Assembly (NCBI GenBank): GCA_964346275.1
Contig: CAYFUR010000017.1
Location: forward strand, 1 to 45,202
DNA: 45,202 nt
From: CAYFUR01 sp964346275
Lineage (GTDB): Bacteria > Sumerlaeota > Sumerlaeia > SLMS01
Direction of reading: 5' to 3'
Shown here: one piece after another, positions 24,603-33,038 of the stretch
Layout of the letters: the number at the start of each line of letters is the position of its first letter
Position numbering within the stretch: position 1 is the stretch's first letter
The notes under the pieces: model-generated
Told to the model about the DNA's origin: nothing
Database searches by the model: none
Seen by the model: only the letters and a program-made list of their open reading frames with translations
Position numbers and translations under genes: made by a program

Positions 24603-25505
24603 ATGAAAGACTTCTGGACGAAACTTTGCACAGCCGCGCTCTGCCTCTCCTTCCTCGCTGGCTGCGGAAACGGGACGGAAGGCCAGCAAGGCTCCGCGGG
24701 AGAGCAGGCCTCCTCGACACTCGATAAGATCCGCGAGGCCGGTGTCGCCCGCGTCGGATATGCCAATGAAGCCCCCTATGCCTACCGCGACACCGAAACA
24801 GGCGAGCTGACCGGCGAAGCTCCGGAAATTGCGCGCGTGATCCTTAAAGACCTCGGCGTGACCGAGATGGAGGGCGTCCTCACGGAATTTGGATCCCTGA
24901 TCCCCGGACTGAAAGCGGGCCGATTCGACATTATCGCGGCCGGCATGTATATTAAACCCCAGCGGTGCGAGCAAATCGCCTTCTCCAATCCAACCTATGG
25001 CATTGGCGAAGCCATCGCCGTGCAAAAAGGCAACCCCCTGGATTTGCACAGCTATGAAGACATCCGCGACACGGAAGGCGCGACTCTTGGCGTTGTGACA
25101 GGAGCCATCGAACTCGATTATGCTCGTGCCATGGGAATTCCCGACGACCGCATCATCCGCTTTCCCGATGCGCCAAGCGCCATCTCCGGCGTCAAGGCCG
25201 GCCGCGTGGACGCCTACGGCGGCACCGCCCTCACCGTTCAGGATCTCCTCGATAAGGACGAAAGCGGCCGCCTCGAACGCGCCAAACCGTTCCAGAATCC
25301 CGTCATCGACGGAGAGAGTGTCCGCGGATACGGCGCCCTCGGATTCCGAAAGGACGATCAGGAGTTGAAGGAGGCCTTTAATGAGCGCCTCGCCGAATTC
25401 ATTGCTTCGGAAGAACACATGGACCTGGTCCGCCAATTTGGGTTCACCGAAAACGAGCTGCCTGGCGACGTCACGGCGGCGGAACTCTGTGCGGGCAACC
25501 AGTAA
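24603..25505 (+). CDS. ehuB: Ectoine/hydroxyectoine-binding lipoprotein of an ABC importer
   Basis: A family-3 extracytoplasmic binding protein that delivers ectoines to EhuCD. The ATG at 24603 (MKDFWTKLCTAALCLSFLAG, 300 residues) starts a signal peptide with lipobox LAGC, Cys21 being lipidated. AGGA lies about nine bases upstream; an ATG 16 codons earlier lacks a signal-peptide start. The mature part has VARVGYANEAPYAYRD, typical of EhuB, plus GRFDIIAAGMYIKPQRCEQI, FSNPTYGIGEAIAV and VKAGRVDAYGGTALTV. The context (ectABCD upstream, two permeases and an ATPase downstream) makes the ligand assignment strong. It recovers leaked or external osmolyte. Confidence 0.93.
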   Translation: MKDFWTKLCTAALCLSFLAGCGNGTEGQQGSAGEQASSTLDKIREAGVARVGYANEAPYAYRDTETGELTGEAPEIARVILKDLGVTEMEGVLTEFGSLIPGLKAGRFDIIAAGMYIKPQRCEQIAFSNPTYGIGEAIAVQKGNPLDLHSYEDIRDTEGATLGVVTGAIELDYARAMGIPDDRIIRFPDAPSAISGVKAGRVDAYGGTALTVQDLLDKDESGRLERAKPFQNPVIDGESVRGYGALGFRKDDQELKEAFNERLAEFIASEEHMDLVRQFGFTENELPGDVTAAELCAGNQ

Positions 25506-25519
25506 GGGAGAGCCCAACC

Positions 25520-26185
25520 TTGCCCCCTCCCTTCGATCTCCTGCCTCAACTCTGGGACGGATTCCTGCTCACCCTCCAGCTCACGGGGGGTGGCATTGGC
25601 TTTGGTATCATCCTCTCCTTTCTCGCCGGATTGGGGAAACTCTCAAAGTTCTTTCCCTTCCGGTGGATCGCGATCTGTTATATTGAGGTTTTTCGAGGCA
25701 CTTCCGCCCTGGTCCAGCTCTTCTGGTTCGTACTTGTGCTGCCGCGGCTTGGCGTGCCGATAGAAGCCATGACCGCGGGGATTGTTGTTCTCGGCCTCAA
25801 TCTGGGCGCCTACGGCGGCGAGATTGTCCGGGGATCCATCCAGGCCGTTCCACGAGGCCAGTATGAGGCCGCCACATCCCTCAATTTCACGCCTCTTCAA
25901 ACCCTGTGGCGCATCATCATTCCCCAAGCCGTCGTCTCGATGATTCCCCCCATGGGAAATATCTTTATCGAACTTTTGAAGGCAACTGCCCTCGTTTCCC
26001 TCATCAGCCTTTCCGAACTGACTTTTGAGGCCAAGGTCATCCGCGACGATACCCTGCGGACCACGGAAGTCTTCACGCTCATTCTCTTTATCTATTTTGC
26101 CATCGCCCTGGCTATGACCGCAGGGATGCGGATGCTCGAGCGCAAAGCCTCCAAAGGGATGGATGTTGGGGGGATTAAGAAATGA
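25520..26185 (+). CDS. ehuC: Ectoine/hydroxyectoine ABC transporter permease EhuC
   Basis: A 221-residue polar-amino-acid-type (His/Glu/Gln/Arg family) permease. It has five or so helices, with the N-terminal LWDGFLLTLQLTGGGIGFGI, YIEVFRGTSALVQLFWFVLV, and the docking loop GSIQAVPRGQYEAATSLNFT, followed by RIIIPQAVVSMIPPMGN. The start is TTG at 25520, 14 bases after ehuB, with AAGGGAGAG before it. Its last codons overlap the ehuD ATG by four bases, giving translational coupling. It pairs with EhuD in the membrane and EhuA in the cytoplasm. Confidence 0.93.
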   Translation: MPPPFDLLPQLWDGFLLTLQLTGGGIGFGIILSFLAGLGKLSKFFPFRWIAICYIEVFRGTSALVQLFWFVLVLPRLGVPIEAMTAGIVVLGLNLGAYGGEIVRGSIQAVPRGQYEAATSLNFTPLQTLWRIIIPQAVVSMIPPMGNIFIELLKATALVSLISLSELTFEAKVIRDDTLRTTEVFTLILFIYFAIALAMTAGMRMLERKASKGMDVGGIKK

Positions 26186-26874
26186 CCGACTTTCAATGGG
26201 ACTGGGAATTCACCTTTCGCATCCTCCCCCGCCTGCTCGATGGTTTTGTCATCACAGTGACCGCCACCGCATTCGGGATGCTTCTCGCCGTGTTTGGAGG
26301 GATGATCCTGGCGATGTTGAGGCGGTCGCAGGTGAAATGGATCTCCTGGCCCGCCGTCTCGCTCATCGAATTCGTCCGCAGCACTCCCCTTCTCGTCCAG
26401 CTCTACTTCTTTTTCTATGTGCTCCCCGACTTTGGAGTCACCGTTCCCGATCTCGGTGGAACGTTCGACTCCGCCCTGGTCACGGGGATCCTCGCCCTGG
26501 GCCTCCATTACAGTTCCTATACCTCGGAGGTTTACCGGGCCGGTATAGACAGCATTCCGAAGGGACAATGGGAAGCCGCCGTGGCCCTGAATTTCAGTCG
26601 CGGCCATACGTGGACCAAGATCATTATTCCCCAGGCTGTTCCGCCAGTCGTCCCCGCCCTGGGGAATTACCTCATCGCCATGTTCAAGGAAACGCCCCTG
26701 CTCTATGCGATCACCGTTTACGAGTTGCTAGGCACCGCCTACCAGATTGGCTCGGAAGAGTTCGCCTACATCGAGCCGATTACCATCGTCGGAGCGCTGT
26801 TCTTGACTGTCAGTCTGCTCTCCGCCTATCTGGTCCGTCTTACCGAGCGCTGGCTCAAATTGCCCGGGCGCTGA
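26182..26874 (+). CDS. ehuD: Ectoine/hydroxyectoine ABC transporter permease EhuD
   Basis: A 230-residue second permease of the same family: ILPRLLDGFVITVTATAFGM, IEFVRSTPLLVQLYFFFYVL, and the loop GIDSIPKGQWEAAVALNFSR, leading to KIIIPQAVPPVVPALGNYLI. Four-base ATGA overlap with ehuC. The later segment AMFKETPLLYAITVYELLG is typical of EhuD. The neighbours on both sides define its function; the sequence alone says polar solute permease. Confidence 0.93.
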   Translation: MTDFQWDWEFTFRILPRLLDGFVITVTATAFGMLLAVFGGMILAMLRRSQVKWISWPAVSLIEFVRSTPLLVQLYFFFYVLPDFGVTVPDLGGTFDSALVTGILALGLHYSSYTSEVYRAGIDSIPKGQWEAAVALNFSRGHTWTKIIIPQAVPPVVPALGNYLIAMFKETPLLYAITVYELLGTAYQIGSEEFAYIEPITIVGALFLTVSLLSAYLVRLTERWLKLPGR

Positions 26875-26893
26875 TTCCACTTAGAAGAAGGCT

Positions 26894-27673
26894 ATGGCTG
26901 AAAACGAACCGATCATCCAGATTCAGGACCTGTGGAAATCCTTCGGGGATCTCCATGTGCTCCGGGGCTTGAATATCGACGTTCCCCAGGGGCAGTGCGT
27001 CAGCATCATTGGCCCCAGCGGGTCCGGAAAATCGACCCTGTTGCGCGTCCTCATGACACTCGAGAAGCCCAACCAGGGCCGGGTCAATATCGAGGGCGAA
27101 TCGCTCTTTACCGTAGAGAAGAATGGCCAGGAAGTACCGGCGGGCCTAGCCCATCTCCGCCGGGTGCGCTCGAAGATCACCATGGTTTTCCAGCACTTTA
27201 ACCTTTTCCCCCACATGAAAGTGCTGCGCAACGTCACGGAAGCCCCGGTCCACGTCCTTGGTCTCTCCAAGAAGGAAGCGGTGGAACGAGCGAAAGAGTA
27301 TCTGAGCATGGTCGGCCTCGACGACAAGCTCGATGCCTATCCAGGCCAGCTTTCCGGCGGACAGAAGCAGCGTGTCGCCATCGCACGGGCGCTTGCCATG
27401 CGGCCCAAGATTATGCTCTTCGACGAGATCACCTCGGCGCTGGACCCGGAACTGGTCGGCGGTATTATGGAATTACTGCGGGAAATCGCCGAATCCGGTG
27501 AAATGACCATGCTCATCGTGACCCACCAGATGAAGTTCGCCCACGAAAGCTCGGATCGTGTGCTCTTCTTCGACGAGGGAATCATATTGGAAGACGACGA
27601 GCCTGATAGAATCTTCACCAGCCCCAAGCACGAGCGGACCCAGGAATTCCTGAAGAGCGTTCTCGAAGCCTGA
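26894..27673 (+). CDS. ehuA: Ectoine/hydroxyectoine ABC transporter ATP-binding protein
   Basis: A 259-residue ATPase energising the Ehu importer. It shows Walker A GPSGSGKSTLLR, Q-loop VFQHFNLFPHMKVLRN, signature LSGGQKQRVAIARAL, Walker B IMLFDEITSALDPELV and the switch IVTHQMKFAHESSDRVLFFD. The motif ITSALDPELVGGI and the final DRIFTSPKHERTQEFL are typical of polar amino acid/ectoine importers. GAAGAAGG lies just before the ATG. It is the last gene of the locus and is followed by a terminator at 27701-27726. Confidence 0.95.
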   Translation: MAENEPIIQIQDLWKSFGDLHVLRGLNIDVPQGQCVSIIGPSGSGKSTLLRVLMTLEKPNQGRVNIEGESLFTVEKNGQEVPAGLAHLRRVRSKITMVFQHFNLFPHMKVLRNVTEAPVHVLGLSKKEAVERAKEYLSMVGLDDKLDAYPGQLSGGQKQRVAIARALAMRPKIMLFDEITSALDPELVGGIMELLREIAESGEMTMLIVTHQMKFAHESSDRVLFFDEGIILEDDEPDRIFTSPKHERTQEFLKSVLEA

Positions 27674-27700
27674 GACTCCCCCAGCCTGCCATAAAGAGAA

Positions 27701-27726
27701 GAGCGGCGCTTGGCCGGGCGCCGCTC
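27701..27726. terminator. Hairpin between convergent ehuA and gyrB (probable bidirectional terminator)
   Basis: A perfect 9-bp stem GAGCGGCGC / GCGCCGCTC with an 8-base loop is followed by GTGTGTTTTC on the plus strand and by TTCTCTTTAT on the minus strand. It ends the ectoine locus and lies 30 bases past the gyrB stop. Confidence 0.65.
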
Positions 27727-27756
27727 GTGTGTTTTCGCAGAGATGAATCGCAGGGA

Positions 27757-30303
27757 TTAAATATCCAGGTTCCGCACCTCTGGCGCGTGCCGCTGGATAA
27801 ACGCGCGGCGCGGCAGCACTTCGTCGCCCATCAAGGTCGAGAACACCTCCTCCGCCTCGATCGCATCCTCCATCGTGACGCGAAGCAGCCTTCGCGTGCC
27901 GGGATCCATGGTCGTTTCCCAAAGCTGGCCAGAGTTCATTTCCCCCAGCCCCTTGTAACGCTGGACGGTGATTCCCTTTCCACCAAGGTCCTTCACCCGC
28001 TCCAGCAATTCCGTCAACGAATAGGCCGGATACATGGTATTGTCCTTACTATAGACACGGAAGGGAGCCGTTTCCGCCGTCTGGTCGCCTCGTTCAAAAT
28101 GGTCCTGCTCATAGAGGTCGATCGACATCCCGAGTTTCTCCAGAGTCCTCACAATTGATTCGATTTCCCGGTGTTCCGGGAATTCGTAAAGCTCGACCTT
28201 GACGACTTCTTCCGGCTCGCCCATGGCGGGAACATTGTCGGAATCCTGCTCCACTTCTTCCGTCGCAAAAAGATCTCCGTTCTCATCCCTCTGGCCTTTT
28301 CCATTTGATGGAGGCTCTGGTTCCAGGGCCGCGAATTCCTCTTTTGTATAGGCGAATTTCTGCTCGTCATCGATGATCGCCATGCCCAGTGGGAAACGCC
28401 CCTTCTCGTCACGCTGAGCCAGGTAGGTGTCCAGCATGAGGCTCTTTCGCGTGATGACGCGGCTGACCTGGACCAGTTGCATCATGGCGTCGGCGAATTG
28501 CCGGATCTGCTGCTTGCTCAACTCAGTCTCTTCCGGCTCATTCTTCCCATTGGAGGAAACCACGCTCACGCGCACGGAATCGACGCCCTCGTTAAGAAGA
28601 TAGCGATCCTTCTCGTCGTCACGGTCAAAATACGTTTCCTTCTTCCCCTTCCGCAAGCGATAGAGAGGCGGCTGAGCGATATACAAATGGCCGCGTTCAA
28701 TCAATTCGTGAAACTGGCGATAGAAGAACGTGAGGAGCAGCGTCCGGATGTGGGCCCCGTCAACGTCGGCATCCGTCATGACGATCAGTTTATCGTAGCG
28801 GAGCTTTGTATAGTCGAAATTATCGCGGATTCCCGTTCCAAGCGCCGTGATAATCGTGCGGATTTCCTCGTTGGAAAGCACCTTGTCGATGCGCGCTTTC
28901 TGGACATTAATGATTTTGCCGCGGAGGGGCAGTATCGCCTGGAAATGGCGGTCGCGCCCTTGCTTGGCCGATCCTCCCGCTGAGTCGCCCTCCACCAGGT
29001 AAAGCTCCGTTCCTTTCCCTTTCTCCGAACAATCGGCCAGCTTGCCGGGCAGGCCGCCGCTCTCCATGGCCGACTTCCGCACCATCTCCCGGCTCTTGCG
29101 CGCCGCAATCCGCGCCCGCGCCGCCAGAAGAATCTTCTCTACAACCTGCCTTGCCTCGCGCGGATTCTCCTCGAGGTATTCGCTCAACCCCTCGTTGACG
29201 ATATTTTCCATCAGGCCCGACACCTCGGCATTGAGCAGCTTGCCTTTGTTCTGGCCTTCGAACTGGGGGTTCGAGATCCGCACGCTGATCACAGCGGTCA
29301 GGCCCTCGCGCATATCCTCGCCGCTCAGGCCATCCTTGAATTTTTTCAGCAGGTCGTTCTTCTGCGCATACTTGTTAATCGTCGATGTCAGCGAACGGCG
29401 AAAACCGGTAACGTGGGCGCCGCCGTCACGCGTGTTGATCGTGTTGGCGAAGGCATAAAGCTTCTCATCGTAGGAATCGCAATACTGGATCGCGACTTCC
29501 GCAATGAGCGAATCCGTTTCCCCGTCCGTCCGGACATAGTCCTTTTCGCGCCGGAAATAGATCGGCTTCTTGTTGATCACCGTTTTCTTCGAGTTCACAT
29601 GGCGCACAAATTCGATAATGCCGCCATTGAATTTATAGCTGTGATCCTTGCCAGTCCGCTCGTCCCGGATTGTCATCGTCAATCCAGGGTTCAGGAACGC
29701 CTGTTCCCGGAATCGGGCCGACAGCACCTCGAAGTTGAAATCCGCTGTTGTGAAGATTCCCGTATCAGGCTTGAAGCGTATTGACGTGCCCGACTTCTTG
29801 GTCTTGCCGATTACTTCGATCGGGCCTTCGGCAAGGCCGCCGTCTACCATGCGAAGAAAATACACCTCGCCGTTGCGCCGGACTTCCGCCTCCAGCCACT
29901 CGGAAAGGAAAGACACGACCGACACACCAACGCCGTGAAGCCCGCCGGAATACTTGTAGGCTTCCTTTTCGAATTTGCCGCCGGCGTGAAGCGTCGTCAG
30001 AACGACCTCCAGGGTCGACTTGCCCTTCATCTTCGGGTGGTTGGAAGGCCCGACGGGGATACCGCGGCCATTATCGGTAATGGTGATGGAATTATCGAAA
30101 TGGATCGTCACGTCGATCCGGTCGCAATGCCCCTGCATCGCCTCGTCGATAGAGTTATCGACGACTTCCCACACCAGGTGGTGAAGCCCCAGGGTATCAG
30201 TATTGCTGATGTACATTGCAGGGCGTTTACGAACCGCTTCGCGCCCCTCAAGCACTTGAATTGACTCTTCGGTATAGAGTCCTTCTTGCTTCTTTTTCGC
30301 CAT
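27757..30303 (-). CDS. gyrB: DNA gyrase subunit B
   Basis: ATPase subunit of DNA gyrase, which introduces negative supercoils. The start is the ATG at 30303 (MAKKKQEGLYTEESIQVLEG, 848 residues); the 26 codons open upstream are not family-like. The GHKL ATPase is visible in VRKRPAMYISNTDTLGLHHL, VVDNSIDEAM, TDNGRGIPVG and YSGGLHGVGVSVVS. The TOPRIM catalytic parts are VEGDSAGGSAKQGRDRHFQA and MTDADVDGAHIRTLLLTFFY. The C-terminal tail has GGKGITVQRYKGLGEMN. The motif QGRDRHFQAILPLRGKI favours GyrB over ParE. It is longer than the ~640-residue form: an insert between TOPRIM and tail includes an acidic stretch around residue 665-700. gyrA is not in the window. A candidate promoter lies at 30422-30451. 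Confidence 0.95.
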   Translation of the reverse strand: MAKKKQEGLYTEESIQVLEGREAVRKRPAMYISNTDTLGLHHLVWEVVDNSIDEAMQGHCDRIDVTIHFDNSITITDNGRGIPVGPSNHPKMKGKSTLEVVLTTLHAGGKFEKEAYKYSGGLHGVGVSVVSFLSEWLEAEVRRNGEVYFLRMVDGGLAEGPIEVIGKTKKSGTSIRFKPDTGIFTTADFNFEVLSARFREQAFLNPGLTMTIRDERTGKDHSYKFNGGIIEFVRHVNSKKTVINKKPIYFRREKDYVRTDGETDSLIAEVAIQYCDSYDEKLYAFANTINTRDGGAHVTGFRRSLTSTINKYAQKNDLLKKFKDGLSGEDMREGLTAVISVRISNPQFEGQNKGKLLNAEVSGLMENIVNEGLSEYLEENPREARQVVEKILLAARARIAARKSREMVRKSAMESGGLPGKLADCSEKGKGTELYLVEGDSAGGSAKQGRDRHFQAILPLRGKIINVQKARIDKVLSNEEIRTIITALGTGIRDNFDYTKLRYDKLIVMTDADVDGAHIRTLLLTFFYRQFHELIERGHLYIAQPPLYRLRKGKKETYFDRDDEKDRYLLNEGVDSVRVSVVSSNGKNEPEETELSKQQIRQFADAMMQLVQVSRVITRKSLMLDTYLAQRDEKGRFPLGMAIIDDEQKFAYTKEEFAALEPEPPSNGKGQRDENGDLFATEEVEQDSDNVPAMGEPEEVVKVELYEFPEHREIESIVRTLEKLGMSIDLYEQDHFERGDQTAETAPFRVYSKDNTMYPAYSLTELLERVKDLGGKGITVQRYKGLGEMNSGQLWETTMDPGTRRLLRVTMEDAIEAEEVFSTLMGDEVLPRRAFIQRHAPEVRNLDI

Positions 30304-30421
30304 GGGAACTTTGACTCGATCAGCTGGATTAGAGGTCGAAACGGAAGGACTCCCCCACTCGCGCAAGCACTTCCTCATCAAGGAAGCAACGCCTCGGGTT
30401 TTCCCCCGGACGAACCACTAT

Positions 30422-30451
30422 GTTTTAGCTCAGCGCTGGGGGGAAGTTCAA
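30422..30451 (-). promoter_or_regulatory. Candidate promoter of gyrB
   Basis: On the minus strand TTGAAC (30451-30446) and TAAAAC (30427-30422) are 18 bp apart, about 120 bases before the gyrB start. It is the best pair in the 219-base gap between the PurE/Sua5 stop and gyrB. A second TATAAG-like box nearby (about 30456-30461) has no matching -35. Confidence 0.35.
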
Positions 30452-30522
30452 GCGCTTATACAATGGCGGCACTCTTTTTTTGGTTCTTTTCGATCGATCC
30501 TAAAGTCTTTCGTATCAATCAC

Positions 30523-32157
30523 TTAAACGGGCGGGGGCGTCTTCAGCTTCTCCCCGAGAAGTTTCTGCAGGTCGCGGGGAGGAATTGCGCCGTCGCGGAG
30601 GATTTCAAAGGGGTCCGTCAGAACGCTCAGCACGGTGCTCGCCGTCTGATTCTGGCAAGGACCGGCATCCAGAACACAGTCAATTTTTCCCAGAAACCGA
30701 TCCAGAACTTCATCGGCGCTGACAGCCGGCGCCGCATCACGCAAGGCCGCGTTAATCACCGCCAAGGGCCGCCCAACCATCTCCATCAGACCAAGCGCCA
30801 CCGAGTCGTTCGGAATACGGATGGCAATGCTCGGCGCCTCGCTCACCGAGCTCAAGACACTTGGATGCTTGGGAAATAAGACCGTCAGGCCGCCAGGCCA
30901 GTACTTCCCGAGAACGGGCTCCACCGGAGGGGGAACTTCCTTCACCAGCTCGTCCAGCATCTCCTGTTTATGGATCAGCACAGAGAGGCTCTTGTGCTGG
31001 GGGTTGTGCCCTTTAACATGATACAACAATTCCACCGCTTCTGGTGAGGTGGCATCCACCGCCAAGCCATAAACCGTATCTGTCGGAAAAGCCACAATAC
31101 CGCCCTCGAGCAAAACCATCATGGCATGAGTCAGCACGTCTTCATCCGGGGCCGAGCGGTCGAGCGAGAACACTTTGGTTTCAATCGTCTTGCCGTTCGG
31201 ACGGGATGTGCCCTCCCGCTCTTGCTCCCGTTCTTTTTCTTCCAAAGCGAGAGGATCGGGAGGCGTGTTTCGAGTATCCGGGGACAATTCATTGAAAGAG
31301 GGGAAACTTTCCAATTCAAGCGGCGACAAATCATCGTCGAGCGGCGGAGGAGGAAAGTCACTCGCATCGGGAGCTGCGTCACCCGATGCAACTTCTCCAT
31401 CTTCCCGCCATTCCGGATCATCGGTTATCGTGCCCGGTTCCTGAGGGATGGGGGTTTGGACTAACTGGCCCGCCTTGCTCGCGGAGCGCTCCGCCGCCCC
31501 CTCCTCCTGGCGCACCAGGATCGCGCCGGGACGGATTCGTTCACGCTTGTGCTCTCCCGGTTCCGGGGTCTCCCCTTCGGTTTCGATGCCGGGATCGGTG
31601 TCCTCATCGCCCGGGGTGGGGTCGGCCCGATGGCCGATCGTCTTCACTGGATCCACAAGCTCGGGATAGACGGAAAGCAGTTCCTTCTGAGAACTCTCCA
31701 GCCGCTGCGCGAGGTTGCCCCGGGCGTGAGAAAGCACAGTGCGATAGCGCGGATACTTCAGCGCCAGAATCTCAGTCGCGAGAATCGCCGCGTTTTCCCC
31801 GCTGTTCACGCCGACGGTGGCAACGGGAGTTCCCGGAGGCTGCTGTACCATGGAATAGAGCGCGTCCTGGCCGCGCAGAGGCGACGAGTCGATGGGCACC
31901 GCGATGATGGGAAGCGTGGTGTAATTTGCGAGGAAACTGGCAACCTGGGCAGACCCCCCCGCCGCACAGATGAGAATCTCGACTCCATCCTCTCCAAAGC
32001 TCTGGGCAAGTTGCGCAAGCTGGTCCGGGCTTTTGTGGGGCGAGGAGAGTTCAAAACGATAGGGAACGCCCATCACACGCAGGGATTCGAGGCCGCGCCG
32101 CATGATATTAAAGTCCGCGCGCGTGCCGACAATGACTCCGACTAAGGCCTTTGGCAT
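30523..32157 (-). CDS. Fusion of a PurE-like domain and a YrdC/Sua5-like domain
   Basis: The ATG at 32157 (MPKALVGVIVGTRADFNIMR) has AGAGAGG six bases upstream; the product is 544 residues. Residues 1-140 resemble PurE (N5-CAIR mutase): GVIVGTRADF, FELSSPHKSP, AAGGSAQVASFLANYTTLPI, and RGQDALYSMVQQPPGTPVAT. Key PurE residues differ: SAHR reads SPHK, and the His of GGAAHLPG is Gln71. Residues 170-325 are an acidic, Pro-rich linker. Residues 328-535 resemble threonylcarbamoyl-AMP synthase (TsaC/Sua5): GGIVAFPTDTVYGLAVDATS, KYWPGGLTVLF, APSIAIRIPND, FEILRDGAIPP. The usual SANxSG motif is NAALRD here. Ordinary PurE makes a purine intermediate and Sua5 starts tRNA t6A synthesis; whether this protein does either is doubtful. 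It stands between gyrB and lolD, 98 bases after the latter. Confidence 0.8.
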   Translation of the reverse strand: MPKALVGVIVGTRADFNIMRRGLESLRVMGVPYRFELSSPHKSPDQLAQLAQSFGEDGVEILICAAGGSAQVASFLANYTTLPIIAVPIDSSPLRGQDALYSMVQQPPGTPVATVGVNSGENAAILATEILALKYPRYRTVLSHARGNLAQRLESSQKELLSVYPELVDPVKTIGHRADPTPGDEDTDPGIETEGETPEPGEHKRERIRPGAILVRQEEGAAERSASKAGQLVQTPIPQEPGTITDDPEWREDGEVASGDAAPDASDFPPPPLDDDLSPLELESFPSFNELSPDTRNTPPDPLALEEKEREQEREGTSRPNGKTIETKVFSLDRSAPDEDVLTHAMMVLLEGGIVAFPTDTVYGLAVDATSPEAVELLYHVKGHNPQHKSLSVLIHKQEMLDELVKEVPPPVEPVLGKYWPGGLTVLFPKHPSVLSSVSEAPSIAIRIPNDSVALGLMEMVGRPLAVINAALRDAAPAVSADEVLDRFLGKIDCVLDAGPCQNQTASTVLSVLTDPFEILRDGAIPPRDLQKLLGEKLKTPPPV

Positions 32158-32255
32158 GAGCAACCTCTCTGGCCGAATTCCTGGACAAAATCTAGCGAAG
32201 GCATCCCAGCAGGTAAACGCCAATTTCCTCTGAACAAAACGCTGAATTTCACGCG

Positions 32256-33038
32256 TTATTGTTTCAACACTGAAATCTTTCCATTCGCGAGTTGAAAGCG
32301 GCGATCGGCCCGCGCGGCGATGGAAGAGTCGTGGGTCACCATGACCAGGGCCTTCCCTTCCTGAGTCGTCGTTTCAATCAGGTAGTCGAGGGCCTCGGCG
32401 CTCGTTTGGTTATCCAGATTGCCGGTCGGTTCGTCAGCAAAAACAATGAGCGGATCGTTCAACAGCGCGCGGGCAAGTGCAACACGCTGCTGCTCGCCTC
32501 CGGAGAGCTTGGAAGGGCGATGATGAAGGCGCTCGCCCAGGCCGACGCGCCGCAGGATCCCCTCGGCGCGGTGAACAACCTCGCCCCGTGTTCCCCGGGC
32601 GATCAGACCGGGGAGCACCACATTCTCCAGCGCCGTGAACTCCGGCAAAAGATGGTGGAACTGGTAGATGAATCCAATTCTTCGCGAGCGCAGGTGGGCA
32701 AGCGCGCGGTCCGAAAGGGCCGAATAGTCATTCTCGCCGAGGAAAACCCGCCCGGAGGTTGGACGATCAAGCCCGCCCAGAATATGGAGCAGCGTTGATT
32801 TGCCACTCCCGCTCTGGCCAACGATGGAAACGAACTCCCCCGCATCCACGGTAAAATCAACGCCACTCAACACTCTCAGCCGTCGTGGGCCGTCGATATA
32901 TTCTTTACTGATCTTTTCACCGGCAAGCACCCGGCCCGCTTTCTTCTGTGCGGGCGGGTTTCTCTTCGGATCATTTTTGGACGGCATCGGTTCAAAGAGC
33001 TTCTCACGCGGAATGGGCACAGTCGGCTTCCAAGTCAA
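32256..33038 (-). CDS. lolD: LolD-type lipoprotein-releasing ABC ATPase
   Basis: A 260-residue ATPase of the LolD/MacB family. Walker A is VGQSGSGKSTLLHILGGLD, the Q-loop region RRIGFIYQFHHLLPEFTALE is close to E. coli LolD, the signature is LSGGEQQRVALARAL and Walker B IVFADEPTGNLD. In LolCDE it drives release of outer-membrane lipoproteins from the inner membrane. LolC/LolE permeases are not adjacent, which is unusual; another ABC of this family cannot be excluded. The TTG at 33038 overlaps the nnr stop (TTGA), but its Shine-Dalgarno is too close; the ATG at 32987 (MPSKNDPKRNPPAQKK) is an alternative. The fold begins only around residue 38, so the N-terminal extension may not be real. Confidence 0.88.
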   Translation of the reverse strand: MTWKPTVPIPREKLFEPMPSKNDPKRNPPAQKKAGRVLAGEKISKEYIDGPRRLRVLSGVDFTVDAGEFVSIVGQSGSGKSTLLHILGGLDRPTSGRVFLGENDYSALSDRALAHLRSRRIGFIYQFHHLLPEFTALENVVLPGLIARGTRGEVVHRAEGILRRVGLGERLHHRPSKLSGGEQQRVALARALLNDPLIVFADEPTGNLDNQTSAEALDYLIETTTQEGKALVMVTHDSSIAARADRRFQLANGKISVLKQ

